DNA of 64,000 bases from Rhodococcus sp. W8901 (GCF_013348805.1 NZ_CP054690.1:1860001-1924000), one strand, 5' to 3'. Shown: positions 42,253 to 51,402, numbered from the stretch's first letter. Notes: a model not told the origin generated them from the sequence alone. Numbers and translations: made by a program.

Positions 42253-45129
42253 ATGGCGAACGGAATCGAGTTCGCGGTCCTGGGTCCCGTCACGGCCGTG
42301 CGCGGGGGCAAACCGGTCTTGCTCGATCAGCAGCAGCGCGCACTGCTCGCGGCACTGCTGGTGGCCTTCCCCTACTCCGTCGACGTCGAACGTCTCCGCG
42401 CACAGGTCCGGCACACGCGGGCGGCGGCCGAGAGGAACGGGCAGCCCGGTGGCGGGGAGACCGATCCACTCGAGCAGGCGCTGGTGGGGTTGCGGAGTCG
42501 GCTCGACGGTGACCGCCCGGCACCCGGCGGCAGCATCCTGGTGCGTGAGGGCACCCGGTACCAGCTCGCCGTCGAGCGTGATGCCGTGGATTCGGCCCGG
42601 TTCGTCGACCACGTCCGCCAGGGCGACGCGATGCTGCAACACTCGTCGGTCGCGGCCGCCCACTCCTACCAGGAGAGCCTCCGTGAGTGGCGCGGCCTCG
42701 CCTATGCGGGAATTCCGTCGTCCGCGTTCACCGAGACCGTGTTCATCGAGAGCGAGGTGGCACGGCTGACCTCGATGAGGTACCACGCGCGGATGTCGTT
42801 GGCGACGGCGCACCTCGAAGGCGCTGCGCCGGCGTCGGCGGTGGTCGAGGCCGAAGCGCTGGTGGCGGATCATCCGCTCGACGAACGGGCGTGGGAGTTG
42901 CTGGTGCTGGGGTTGTGCCAGTCGGGTCAGCTGCCGCATGCGCTCGCGGCGATCCGCCGTTGCCGCGCCATCGTCGACGACCGGCTCGGCACCGAGATCA
43001 GCGCGGGTCTGCGACGCATCGAATCCGCGATCCTGACGAACGACAGCGTGTATCTGGAGTCGGCGCGGGTGTCGCCGCCGCCGCAGAAGGCGGGGTCGAA
43101 TCTGGTGGTGCCGCGGACTCGTCTGGTCGATCGTGAACGGGACGTCTCGGCGGTCGTGCAGTTGCTCGACGAGCGGCGGATGGTCACCCTGGTCGGTCCC
43201 AGTGGCGTCGGCAAGACCAGGCTCGCGGTCGAGGTGTGTCGTCGGCGCGACGATCCGGACGGGCCGTGGGTCGTGGATCTGACCAAGGTGACGGACGGGG
43301 CGCTGATCCCGTCGACGATCGCGACCCTGTTGTCGCTACCGGGGGTGGGTTCGGCGACGCACCTGGCGGAGGTGATGGCGGTTCGATCGTGCGTGCTCGT
43401 CCTCGACAACTGTGAGCACGTCGCCGACTATGCGGCCGACGTCGCGCGAGCGATCGTCGCCAGGTGCCCGCAGATTCACGTGATCGTCACGGGCACAGCA
43501 CGGCTCGGGGTCACCGGTGAGGTCGTGTACGAGGTCGAGCCGTTGCCTGTGGACGACGTCGCGGGCGAACTCTTCGCCGAGCGGGCGGGCGGTGTCACCG
43601 CCGGATGGGAGTTGGATCCGAAGAACACCGAGGCCGTGCACACGATCTGTCGTGCGGTCGACGGGCTGCCACTGGGCATCGAACTTGCTGCGGCGCAGTT
43701 GCGGTGGATGCGTGAGGACCAGATAGCGGCCGGGCTCGTGGACCGGTACACGCTGCAGCACGGGAACTTGACGGAGACCATCGGTACTCGCGGTCGATTG
43801 TGGGACACGATCGACTGGGCGAACCGGCTCATGTCAGACGAGGAGGCCCGTCTTCTGCGTCGGGTCGCGGTGTTCGCCGGGTCGTTCGACGTGGAGGGTG
43901 CTGCGGCGATGTGCCTGCTGGGCACCACCGCGGAGGTGTCCGGGGTACTGACCTCGCTGGTCCGCCGCTCGCTGGTCCGCGTGGTTCCCGGAAGCTCACC
44001 TACCCGCTACCGGATGCTGGCGACCGTGCGACGGTTTGCGCGTCAGCAGGCCGACGACGCCGAGACGATCGCGATCCACGCGGCGCACCGGGCTTTCGTG
44101 CTTGCACGCGTCCAGTCTGTCGCGGGTGCTTTGCGGAGTGCTCGGGCGGGGCAGGCAATGAACATGCTCGGACGGGACCAGGCGGAGCATCGAGCAGCGC
44201 TCGAGTCGGCCTTCGCGGTGGACGACGCGCACTATGCGCTGGAACTGGCCGGTGGTCTCGCCTGGTACTGGTATCGCGTCGGCAACATCGGGGAGGGGCT
44301 GCAATTCCTGCGCACAGCGCTGGATCTTGTTGCGGGGGACTGGCGTCCACCGGAGCCCCGCGTCATGGCGCGGGCACTGGACGGGCTCGCGTCGCTCACC
44401 TACCTGACCGGTGATGCTCCCACGGCGGAGGACGCGGTGCGGCGCGGTGCGCAGCTGTGGTCCTCGATCGGTGAGACCGGCGAGGTGGCGCGTGACGACG
44501 CCTGGCGCGCGCATTTCGTGGCGATGCAGGGCCGGCCCGAGGTGGCGGTCGAGTTGGCCCGCCACGCAGTGCAGTTGGCGGCCGAGCACGACGCGGTGTG
44601 GGCGGAGGCGGAGGGTCGGATGGTGCTCGGCATGCTGCTGCGTTCGGTGGGCGAGCTCGAGGATGCTCGTAACGAACTGCGGGAGGCGATCCGTGTTGCG
44701 GAGCGGTGCGGTCACCGGTGGGCTGTGACGTCGTCGACGTGGGCGCTGATGAAGGCGGCTGCGGATGCCGGCGATGTCGAAGGTGCACTGGCGACGATGC
44801 GGGTGCTGCGGGCCGATCTCCAGGAGGAGGGTGATGTGACGTCGTGGCTGGTCATGATCCACTCGACTGCTGCGGTTCTGGCGGCGGCGGGGCGTCCCAC
44901 CGACGGTGCGGTGTTGTTGGGGGCCGTCGATGCGCTGGGCGCGCAGGCCGGTTTCCTGCCGGCGTGGCTCGACGCTGTGGATGGGCCGATCGAGGCCGCC
45001 GTCGTCCACGACGCCCTGGACGACGAGGAGTACGAGCAGTACGCGGCCGTCGGCTCGCACCTCACTCGCGAAGAGGTCAACCGGTTGGTGGGCGAGCTCG
45101 TCGAGGGGCCGGTTCCGGAATCACATTAG
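42253..45129 (+). CDS. AfsR/SARP-type STAND transcriptional regulator (BTAD, NB-ARC, TPR)
   Basis: A 958-residue regulator. Residues 1-100 resemble the SARP winged-helix domain (FAVLGPVTAVRGGKPVLL) with a diverged second half; residues 110-255 are the bacterial transcriptional activation domain (AYAGIPSSAFTET, ERAWELLVLGLCQSGQ, LGTEISAGLRRIE). The NB-ARC ATPase follows: Walker A GPSGVGKTRL (315-324), LVLDNCEHV, GLPLGIELAA. The C-terminal ~350 residues are TPR-like. No C-terminal LuxR HTH is seen, so DNA binding relies on the N-terminus. ATG 42253 has GGGAGTG upstream. It may control the acyl-CoA dehydrogenase pair 35 bp upstream. Confidence 0.9.
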   Translation: MANGIEFAVLGPVTAVRGGKPVLLDQQQRALLAALLVAFPYSVDVERLRAQVRHTRAAAERNGQPGGGETDPLEQALVGLRSRLDGDRPAPGGSILVREGTRYQLAVERDAVDSARFVDHVRQGDAMLQHSSVAAAHSYQESLREWRGLAYAGIPSSAFTETVFIESEVARLTSMRYHARMSLATAHLEGAAPASAVVEAEALVADHPLDERAWELLVLGLCQSGQLPHALAAIRRCRAIVDDRLGTEISAGLRRIESAILTNDSVYLESARVSPPPQKAGSNLVVPRTRLVDRERDVSAVVQLLDERRMVTLVGPSGVGKTRLAVEVCRRRDDPDGPWVVDLTKVTDGALIPSTIATLLSLPGVGSATHLAEVMAVRSCVLVLDNCEHVADYAADVARAIVARCPQIHVIVTGTARLGVTGEVVYEVEPLPVDDVAGELFAERAGGVTAGWELDPKNTEAVHTICRAVDGLPLGIELAAAQLRWMREDQIAAGLVDRYTLQHGNLTETIGTRGRLWDTIDWANRLMSDEEARLLRRVAVFAGSFDVEGAAAMCLLGTTAEVSGVLTSLVRRSLVRVVPGSSPTRYRMLATVRRFARQQADDAETIAIHAAHRAFVLARVQSVAGALRSARAGQAMNMLGRDQAEHRAALESAFAVDDAHYALELAGGLAWYWYRVGNIGEGLQFLRTALDLVAGDWRPPEPRVMARALDGLASLTYLTGDAPTAEDAVRRGAQLWSSIGETGEVARDDAWRAHFVAMQGRPEVAVELARHAVQLAAEHDAVWAEAEGRMVLGMLLRSVGELEDARNELREAIRVAERCGHRWAVTSSTWALMKAAADAGDVEGALATMRVLRADLQEEGDVTSWLVMIHSTAAVLAAAGRPTDGAVLLGAVDALGAQAGFLPAWLDAVDGPIEAAVVHDALDDEEYEQYAAVGSHLTREEVNRLVGELVEGPVPESH

Positions 45130-45171
45130 AGCCCAACGGTATACGGACGAACAGTCCCTCGAGTGTGGCTG

Positions 45172-46490
45172 CTACGCCGCCCGCGGTCCGGCCCGGTTGT
45201 GGGCGGGGATGGGCTTCTTGTGGGGGTCGACGGTGCTTGGTGGTGTGAACCACGGTTGCCGGTCGGGGCCGATCTCGACGTCCCAGTGCGAGTGGTGGAG
45301 TAGTCGGTGGTGGTAGTGGCACAGGAGTACGAGGTTGTCGAGGTCGGTGGGTCCGCCGTCGGCCCAGTGTTTGACGTGGTGGCCTTCGCAGTGTGCGGGT
45401 GGTGCGCCGCAGCCGGGGAAGGCGCAGCCGTTGTCGCGGGCGGCGAGGGCTCGGCGTTGTTGCTTGGATACGGTGCGGGTGGTGCGGCCGAGGTCGAGTG
45501 GTACCCCGTCCTTCATGACGATCGGGGTGAGGTCGCAGTCGCAGGCGATCCGGCGGGCGGTTGCGATGGTGAGCGGCCCCATCCACGGCATCCAGGCGAC
45601 GTCCTTGTCTCCCACCATGTCCGCGTGATCGGCGGGCGTGCTGCTGCCTGTGTCGGTGTGGTCGTCAGTGTTCGGCTCGGTGCGGGCGAGGTCGCGGGCG
45701 TTCACGTGTAGTGACAGGTGTGGCCGTTCGCCGCCTTCGACAGGAGCTGCGCCGGAGTTGAGGTAGTGCCGCAGGATCTCGGTGAATGCTTCGGCGCGCC
45801 GTTGTCCGGGGTGCGCATGCCGGCGGGGTCGTCGACCGGGTTCCTCGGTTTGGTGAGGGCCGATAGTGCGGTGAGGAGCATTTCGCCTGTGATCGAGTCG
45901 AAGTCGCCTTTGACGGCGACGCGCCCGTTGAGGGTTTTGGAGGCGTGGAGTTCGTTGCGGTCGGTGTCTTCGCTGGCGGGCAGTTCGTCGGATTCGAAGA
46001 TCCGCTCGAGTTTCGCTATCGCGCCACGGACGGTGTCGGTGGTGGCTGTGGTGCCGGTGGCGCAGTCGAGCAGCACGTTGCGGCAGGAATCGAGGGCTTC
46101 GTCGGGCATGCCGCGGGGTGGGCGCTCGCAGAATTTGGCGATCAACCCGGCGTGGTCGGCGGAGATGCGCAGATTGTCGTAGGCGTCGGCGATCTCGGGT
46201 TGGCGGCGGAGGGCTGTGCCGAGGGCGAGGATCCGGGCGGCGGCGGGTACTTCGAGGAGGGTCGTCGATGCGAGCCAGAGTTTGACGCTGCGGAAGCCGA
46301 TCGCGTCGAACGAGATTGCGCGCTCGTCGATTTCGGCGACCGCGGCGACGCGGAGTGTTTCGAGTCGTTCGATCTCGCGGGAGATGTCGACCGCGGCGGC
46401 GAGGAGCTCGGATTCGGGGAGTCGGCGCACGTCGTCGGCGTGCAGCGGTAAGGCAGCTGCGCCTGGTTCGATGATTCCCCCCGGATTCAT
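45172..46490 (-). pseudogene. DUF222 / 13E12-family HNH endonuclease, interrupted by a frameshift
   Basis: Two frames together give one ~439-residue DUF222-HNH protein. The N-terminal DUF222 part (SREIERLETLRVAAVAEIDER) runs from ATG 46490 to about 45810; the frame then breaks in the GC run at 45805-45811, and the protein resumes one frame over with RRAEAFTEILRHYL and the HNH domain CAFPGCGAPPAHCEGHHVKHW, GGPTDLDNLVLLCHYHH. Restoring one base rejoins them. Only one base is missing and both halves are otherwise intact, so the break is recent or a sequencing error. The gene has an SOS box inside its promoter, as 13E12 genes do in Mycobacterium tuberculosis. Confidence 0.85.
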
Positions 46491-46496
46491 GCTGCA

Positions 46497-46525
46497 AGTT
46501 TATTTCGAACTGATGTTCGAGTCAA
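46497..46525 (-). promoter_or_regulatory. sigma70-type promoter with embedded LexA/SOS box, leaderless start
   Basis: On the minus strand TTGACT (46525-46520) and TAAACT (46502-46497) are spaced by 17 bp. The spacer holds TCGAAC-ATCA-GTTCGA (46520-46505), a perfect match to the actinobacterial LexA palindrome TCGAAC-N4-GTTCGA, overlapping the last base of the -35. The -10 ends six bases before the ATG at 46490, so the transcript should start at or next to the start codon. Confidence 0.85.
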
Positions 46526-46558
46526 TGGTCTTCTAGTTGTACCGCCCAGGCGGGGCGC

Positions 46559-46575
46559 CCGGCCGGATCGGCCGG
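46559..46575 (-). terminator. possible terminator hairpin of the unknown gene at 46608
   Basis: CCGGCCG-GAT-CGGCCGG forms a 7-bp stem with a 3-base loop about 35 bp downstream of the stop at 46608. Confidence 0.35.
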
Positions 46576-46607
46576 CCGACGACGAGCTGGAGCGAAAACG
46601 TCTCCTC

Positions 46608-47195
46608 TCAGCAGTAATACGGTGGTTCTTTGTCGGGATCGTCGACTACAACGTCGACGTGAGGGTTGATCACGAGCTGAGCGATCGCGTCGGACCCAGC
46701 GCCAATCGACGCGAAATGGGGATCGACGTCGCACGTCACACACCACGCATGATCGGCCGGCCACACGAACGCTGGGGTTGGGGCTTCGATGTCGTGCAGA
46801 AGCGTCTTGATCTGGACCTCCCATTCGGCGAAGTCGGCAAGTGCTCCGTGGAACAGAAAGTAGTCGCGGTTCGGTATCGAGACCTTCGGCATCGGATCGT
46901 CGATGTGGAAGCTTGGCCATCCATCCCAAATGCAGAAGTAGCAATCATCAGGCGTGCCGGTGCATCGGGCCAGCTGGGTCAGGACGACACCGAGTTGTTC
47001 GTTGTCGGATAGCGCGTCCGGAGCGGCGTGGACATTGTTGGCGCTTTGTCCCGGATGGCCCGGGTCCGGGATGAACCTCAGACGTGCGTACTTGTCGAAG
47101 CAGCGGGGCCCGCGAGCGGCCAGTCGCCGCCAGTCCTCGTCTCGATGTTCGAGCCAGAGCGCAGCCGATAGATCGACACACCGTGTGATGGTCAT
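46608..47195 (-). CDS. conserved hypothetical protein
   Basis: No family recognised with certainty. The 195-residue protein is soluble, tryptophan- and aspartate-rich, without signal peptide or membrane span. Notable short motifs are CFDKYARLRFIPDP, ANNVHAAPDALSD, CYFCIWDGWPSF, FLFHGALADFAEW and FVWPADHAWCVTCDVDPHFASIG. The pattern (C-Y-F-C-x-W-D-G-W and D-H-A-W-x-V-x-x-D-x-D) resembles small actinobacterial proteins of unknown function that flank mobile or accessory regions. ATG 47195. It is lower in GC than its neighbours. It has 127 bp of non-coding DNA upstream, AT-richer and likely to hold a promoter. Confidence 0.72.
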   Translation of the reverse strand: MTITRCVDLSAALWLEHRDEDWRRLAARGPRCFDKYARLRFIPDPGHPGQSANNVHAAPDALSDNEQLGVVLTQLARCTGTPDDCYFCIWDGWPSFHIDDPMPKVSIPNRDYFLFHGALADFAEWEVQIKTLLHDIEAPTPAFVWPADHAWCVTCDVDPHFASIGAGSDAIAQLVINPHVDVVVDDPDKEPPYYC

Positions 47196-47322
47196 TCGAG
47201 CAGTATGTCCGCCCCTGAATTGTCGAGCAATCAGCGAAGCTGACCCAGCAACCTCCTTCTCGGCTGACGCGGATTCATATCGCTCTAGGGGACTTGGAAG
47301 ATTCCGATTCCTCGGCCCCGCG

Positions 47323-47757
47323 TCAGTCGTCCGAGTCCGTGGCGGTGGTGTGCACCGCTCGTCGCGGCTCGTACCACACGTCGCCTGCCGGTTCGCCCGC
47401 CATGTTCCAACTCCACGACACTGTCGGGATGATCCGTGAGTACAGTCCGGCGCCGACGATCCCGACGCGTTCGATCGGCGGGTCCGCGATCCCGTAGACC
47501 CGGATGCACTTGGCGGTGAGGGGGTCGAGCGACATCAGTTCGTCGACGACGAGTGCCACCCTGTCGTGGCCGCCGAGTATGTTTCGGAACTTTCTGGTGT
47601 GAAGCACGGGCTCGCCGGTCCCACCGATCCAGAAGTGGGTGCCGTCGAACTCGAAGGCGAGTGGGACGACATCGGGTTGGCCGTCGTCGGACGTGGTCGC
47701 CAGTCGAGCGAGCGGTTGTGACCGCAGGAACTCGACCTCGTCGTCAGTGAAGGACAT
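47323..47757 (-). CDS. PPOX-class F420-dependent flavin/deazaflavin oxidoreductase
   Basis: A 144-residue split-barrel protein of the PPOX/F420 family. The N-terminus (EVEFLRSQPLARLATTSDDGQPDVVPLAFEF) is the classical FMN/F420-binding strand pair, and LGGHDRVALVVDEL, CIRVYGIADPPIE and the C-terminal W-x-W region complete the barrel. It would reduce a substrate using F420H2 or FMN; the exact substrate is unpredictable. ATG 47757 has AGAGGAAG upstream. It lies 18 bp downstream of the HMG-CoA-lyase-like gene on the same strand and may be in its operon. Confidence 0.9.
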   Translation of the reverse strand: MSFTDDEVEFLRSQPLARLATTSDDGQPDVVPLAFEFDGTHFWIGGTGEPVLHTRKFRNILGGHDRVALVVDELMSLDPLTAKCIRVYGIADPPIERVGIVGAGLYSRIIPTVSWSWNMAGEPAGDVWYEPRRAVHTTATDSDD

Positions 47758-47775
47758 GGGCTCTTCCTCTCGTGA

Positions 47776-48711
47776 TCACCCGCCCGGGCGCACCCACTCG
47801 AAAGCGTGTGCCGCGGAGCGTGTTCCCTCTGCGGTGCGGGAGCGGTTGGGCTCGCCGAGTTCGGCGAGCATCGGAGTCGCGATGTCGACGAGGCCGGTCA
47901 GTGCGGCCGGTGTCAGCCACCCGGGGCGGGTTGCGAACGCGATGTCCTCGCTGGAGGTGTTGCCGCTGGCGCCGGGGGCGAACGGACAGCCGCCGAGACC
48001 GCCGAGCGAGCCGTCCACGACCGATGCCCCGGTGGCGATCGCGGCGAGTGTGTTCGCGACACCGAGCCCCCACGTGTCGTGGCCGTGGAAGACGATGCGC
48101 CGCTCGGGGCTTTCGGTCGCGACCCGGCCGATCAACGCCGCCACCTGCGCGGGCACCGCCTGGCCGAGCGTGTCGGCGAGGACGATGTCGTCCGCGCCGT
48201 CCGCGCGGGGATCGTTCGCGATCGACAGCACCCGATCGGCCGGGACGTCGCCCTCGAACGGGCACGTGAACGACGTTGCGATACACAGCTGGATGCGCCC
48301 GCCGACGGCGCGGGTCAACTCGATCGCCGCCGGCATCGCGGCCAGGCTGTCGTCGGTGGAGCGGCCGATATTGGCGCGGTTGTGGGATTCGGATGCGGAG
48401 AAGCAGTACTGGAAGTTGCGGGCGCCGGCAGCCGCGGCCTTCTCGACGTGGCGTGGGGTGGCCACCCACACCCAGCAGCGGTCGAGTTCCTCGGGCGTCA
48501 GTTCCCCGATCACCTCGAGGGTGTTCGCCATGGGCGGCACCAGGTCCGGCCGCGCCATCGACCCGATCTCGAGTTCGGGTACGCCCAGTGCGAGGAGCCC
48601 GCGCGCGATCTCCAGCTTGCGGTCGGTGGGCAGCACCTTGCCGGTGAGTTGCAGTCCGTCGCGCAGCGTCACGTCGCGCAGGATCGATTGCGGTGCAAAC
48701 GAGTAGCTCAT
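47776..48711 (-). CDS. hydroxymethylglutaryl-CoA lyase-like TIM-barrel enzyme
   Basis: A 311-residue HMGL-family protein. LRDVTLRDGLQL carries the metal-binding Asp and catalytic Arg, HGHDTWGLGVANTL the metal His-x-His, and GGLGGCPFAPGASGN the active-site Cys loop. It would split a 3-hydroxy-3-methyl-type acyl-CoA into a ketone or ketoacid and acetyl-CoA (or related acyl-CoA). Its ATG overlaps the stop of the CoA-transferase gene (TGATG), strongly suggesting that the transferase makes its substrate thioester. True HMG-CoA, citramalyl-CoA and related hydroxyacyl-CoAs are all possible. Confidence 0.92.
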   Translation of the reverse strand: MSYSFAPQSILRDVTLRDGLQLTGKVLPTDRKLEIARGLLALGVPELEIGSMARPDLVPPMANTLEVIGELTPEELDRCWVWVATPRHVEKAAAAGARNFQYCFSASESHNRANIGRSTDDSLAAMPAAIELTRAVGGRIQLCIATSFTCPFEGDVPADRVLSIANDPRADGADDIVLADTLGQAVPAQVAALIGRVATESPERRIVFHGHDTWGLGVANTLAAIATGASVVDGSLGGLGGCPFAPGASGNTSSEDIAFATRPGWLTPAALTGLVDIATPMLAELGEPNRSRTAEGTRSAAHAFEWVRPGG

Positions 48712-49946
48712 CAGTCCTCCGTCTCGGCGATGATCCGCTCGATCTCGGCGTCGGATCTGCCGAGCACGCTCGCCAGTACCTCGCGGGTGTGCTCGCCGAG
48801 GTCGGGGCCGACGTGATCGATCGGGAGCGACCTGTCGCCGATCACCGGCACGATGCCGGGGAACCCGACCGGCTGCGGTGAGTCCGCGCCGGTATCCACG
48901 TCGAAGGTCTGAATCATGTTGCGCGCGTTGTACTGATCGTCATCGACGATGTCGGCGGCGGTGTAGATCGGCCCGGACGGGACGTTCGCCGCGTCGAGGA
49001 TGCGCAGCGCATCGTCGCGGGTGTGGCGGGACGTCCACTCGCCGATCGCGGCGTCGAGTTCGTCGCGGCGCGCCCAGCGTCCGGCGTTGGTCTGCAGTTC
49101 CTCGTCGGCGGCGAGGTCAGGGCGTTCGATCGTCTCCATGTAGCGCTGGAAGATCGCGTCGCCGTTGCCGGAGATGATGATGCTGGTGCCGTCGTTGCAC
49201 GGGTACGCGTTGGACGGCGCGATGCCTTCCATGCGGCCGCCGACGCGTTCGCGTTTGACGCCGTACGCGAGGTAGTCGGGGATCAGTGACTCCATCATCG
49301 ACAGGATCGACTCGTTGAGCGCGACGTCGATGATCCGCTGCGACAGCGCGAGCGATTCGCCCGTGCGGGACTGGCGTTGGAACAGCGCCATCACCGAGCC
49401 GAAGGCGGCGTACAGGCCGGCGATGGAGTCGCCGATCGACACACCCACCCGGACCGGCGGACGGTCCGGGTCGCCGACGAGTTCCCGGAATCCGCCGAGC
49501 GCCTCGGCGACCGCGGCGAAGCCGGGCCGTTCGGCGAGCGGGCCGGTCTGACCGAACGCGGAGATCCGGGTGATCACCAGATCGGGATTGACCGCGTCCA
49601 ACTGCTCGGGGCCGATGCCCCACTTCTCGAGCGTGCCGGGCCGGAAGTTCTCGAGCAGGATGTCGCACTGCGCGGCGAGGTCGAGCACCAGCTGCCGGCC
49701 TTCCTCGGTCCGCAGGTCCAGCACGATCGACTTCTTGTTGCGGTTGATCGTGCGGTAGAGCATCGACGTGGTGCCCGAATACAGACGCCAGTTGCGCAGT
49801 TCGTCGCCGGTGCGGGGCCTCTCGACCTTGATCACCTCGGCGCCGAAATCGGCGAGCAGCCGACCGGCGGTGGGGGCCGCGATGTAGTTGCCCAGCTCGA
49901 GCACGCGCACGCCCTCGAGGGGCCGGGTCGGGATGTCCTGCGTCAT
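48711..49946 (-). CDS. CaiB/BaiF family (class III) CoA-transferase
   Basis: A 411-residue type III CoA-transferase. LEGVRVLELGNYIAAPTAGRLLADFGAEVIKVE opens the fold (split here between LELGNYIAAP and LLADFGAEVIKVE), NKKSIVLDLRTEEGR and ENFRPGTLEKWGI follow, and the catalytic Asp is in VGVSIGDSIAGLYA. It transfers CoA from a donor such as succinyl-CoA to a carboxylic acid. One-base overlap with the downstream HMG-CoA-lyase-like gene. ATG 49946 starts at MTQDIPTRPLEG. The pair parallels human SUGCT with HMG-CoA lyase and bacterial citramalate systems. Confidence 0.93.
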   Translation of the reverse strand: MTQDIPTRPLEGVRVLELGNYIAAPTAGRLLADFGAEVIKVERPRTGDELRNWRLYSGTTSMLYRTINRNKKSIVLDLRTEEGRQLVLDLAAQCDILLENFRPGTLEKWGIGPEQLDAVNPDLVITRISAFGQTGPLAERPGFAAVAEALGGFRELVGDPDRPPVRVGVSIGDSIAGLYAAFGSVMALFQRQSRTGESLALSQRIIDVALNESILSMMESLIPDYLAYGVKRERVGGRMEGIAPSNAYPCNDGTSIIISGNGDAIFQRYMETIERPDLAADEELQTNAGRWARRDELDAAIGEWTSRHTRDDALRILDAANVPSGPIYTAADIVDDDQYNARNMIQTFDVDTGADSPQPVGFPGIVPVIGDRSLPIDHVGPDLGEHTREVLASVLGRSDAEIERIIAETED

Positions 49947-50087
49947 CCCTCGATTCAAGCAGTTTCCGGCGCGTCGTGGTTCTCCCGTCCAGCGGGAAAT
50001 GACATGCGGATACGCCAGCGCATACGGTGTGCTGAATGAGACGTGGGCCATATTCGATGTGTGGTCGCCCGACGACGGATGGAGTGC

Positions 50088-50954
50088 ATGGTGGGTCTGA
50101 GTTCGGATCGGATCGTGGTGGTGACCGGAGCCAGCCGCGGTGCCGGCAAGGGAATCGCGCTCGCGCTCGGGGCGACCGGCGCGAAGGTGTACGTCACCGG
50201 ACGGACGCAGACCGAGGGCGACGCACCCCTGCCGGGCACCGTGTTCGCCACCGCCGAGGAGATCACCCGCCGCGGCGGTGAGGGAGTTCCCGTCGTCCTC
50301 GACCACAGCGACGACGCCCAGGTGGAGGCGTTCTTCGCGCAGCTCCGCGAGGAGCACGGACGCCTCGACATCCTGGTCAACAACGCGCTCAACGTGCCGG
50401 ACGAGCTGACCAAGAAGGGCCCGTTCTGGGAGAAGTCGCTGTCGCTGCTCGACGTGCTCGACGTCGGCATGCGGTCCAGCTACGTGTCGAGCTACTACGC
50501 CGCACCGCTGCTCGCCGCCAACGGTGAGGGCCTCGTCGTCAACACCTCGTCGTTCGGCGGTACCTGCTACATGCACGGCCCCGCGTACGGCGCCGGCAAG
50601 GCCGCGGTCGACAAGATGGCCCACGACATGGCTGTCGACTTCCGGCCGTTCAACGTCGCGGTCGTCTCGCTCTGGATGGGTCTGCTCCTGACCGAGCGCA
50701 CCAAGGCCGGGTTCGATGCGAACCCGGGCGCGTACGACGGACTGGCGGCGACCGCGGAGTCGGCGGAGTTCCCCGGACGCGTCATCGACGCGTTGGCCCG
50801 TGACCCCCAGCTGATGAAGCGCAGCGGCCAGGTGCTCGTCGGCGCCGAGGTCGCGGAGGAACTCGGGGTCAAGGACCTCGAGGGGAAGCAGCCGCCGTCG
50901 CATCGCCAGTTCCTCGGTAACCCGCCGGTGTTCTCCGACGCCGTCATCGACTGA
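50088..50954 (+). CDS. short-chain dehydrogenase/reductase
   Basis: A 288-residue SDR. TGASRGAGKGIALALG is the cofactor loop, NNALN the N-N-A region, NTSSFGGTCYMHG the catalytic Ser, YGAGKAAVDKM the Tyr-x3-Lys. The sequence has a long insert-free C-terminus ending PPSHRQFLGNPPVF, a tail seen in DHRS1-like SDRs. ATG 50088 has GGAG four bases upstream; an ATG at 50079 is also in frame. Divergent from the CoA-transferase gene, 141 bp between starts, so the two units may share control. Confidence 0.92.
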   Translation: MVGLSSDRIVVVTGASRGAGKGIALALGATGAKVYVTGRTQTEGDAPLPGTVFATAEEITRRGGEGVPVVLDHSDDAQVEAFFAQLREEHGRLDILVNNALNVPDELTKKGPFWEKSLSLLDVLDVGMRSSYVSSYYAAPLLAANGEGLVVNTSSFGGTCYMHGPAYGAGKAAVDKMAHDMAVDFRPFNVAVVSLWMGLLLTERTKAGFDANPGAYDGLAATAESAEFPGRVIDALARDPQLMKRSGQVLVGAEVAEELGVKDLEGKQPPSHRQFLGNPPVFSDAVID

Positions 50955-51129
50955 CACCGATCTGCAGCGGACACGTATCGGATCGGTATCGACTTCGCGG
51001 ACCCGACGTGTCGTCCCGGTGGGGGCGACCGTCGGGTCTAGCGTTCGCGGCGGACGTGAACTACCGCGTAGCCGTCGTTGTCCGCACACCCGAGTCGAAA
51101 TCACGCGCCTGGGACGTGAGGGAGTCGTC

Positions 51130-51330
51130 ATGGAGTCCACCGCAATCAAGTTCGTTCTGCTGAGTCTGTTCCTGGTAGGTCTGGTCGTGGCCGGTGTCGG
51201 GGTGGCCGAACTGCACGTGCACGCCACGGTCGCGGCGCTGATCGTCGCGTCGGTGTCGGGGCTGCTGCTGCTCCGCATCCGGGCCGAATCGCACGGCCGC
51301 CTCGAGCCGCGAGGCCGAATCGCAGGCTGA
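51130..51330 (+). CDS. small membrane protein, two predicted spans
   Basis: A 66-residue hydrophobic protein. Two likely transmembrane helices, KFVLLSLFLVGLVVAGVG and ATVAALIVASVSGLLLL, are separated by AELHVH and followed by a basic tail (RIRAESHGRLEPRGR). No family recognised. ATG 51130 with GAGGGAG upstream is the natural start. Gene-like GC pattern supports coding. It stands alone between an SDR and a large unknown gene. Confidence 0.65.
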   Translation: MESTAIKFVLLSLFLVGLVVAGVGVAELHVHATVAALIVASVSGLLLLRIRAESHGRLEPRGRIAG

Positions 51331-51402
51331 CGGCGTCGTCGTCGCCACGCAGTTTCCGGATTTCTGGGACAGTGGTGGGCAGGAGCCCTTCGAGGAGGCG
51401 CG

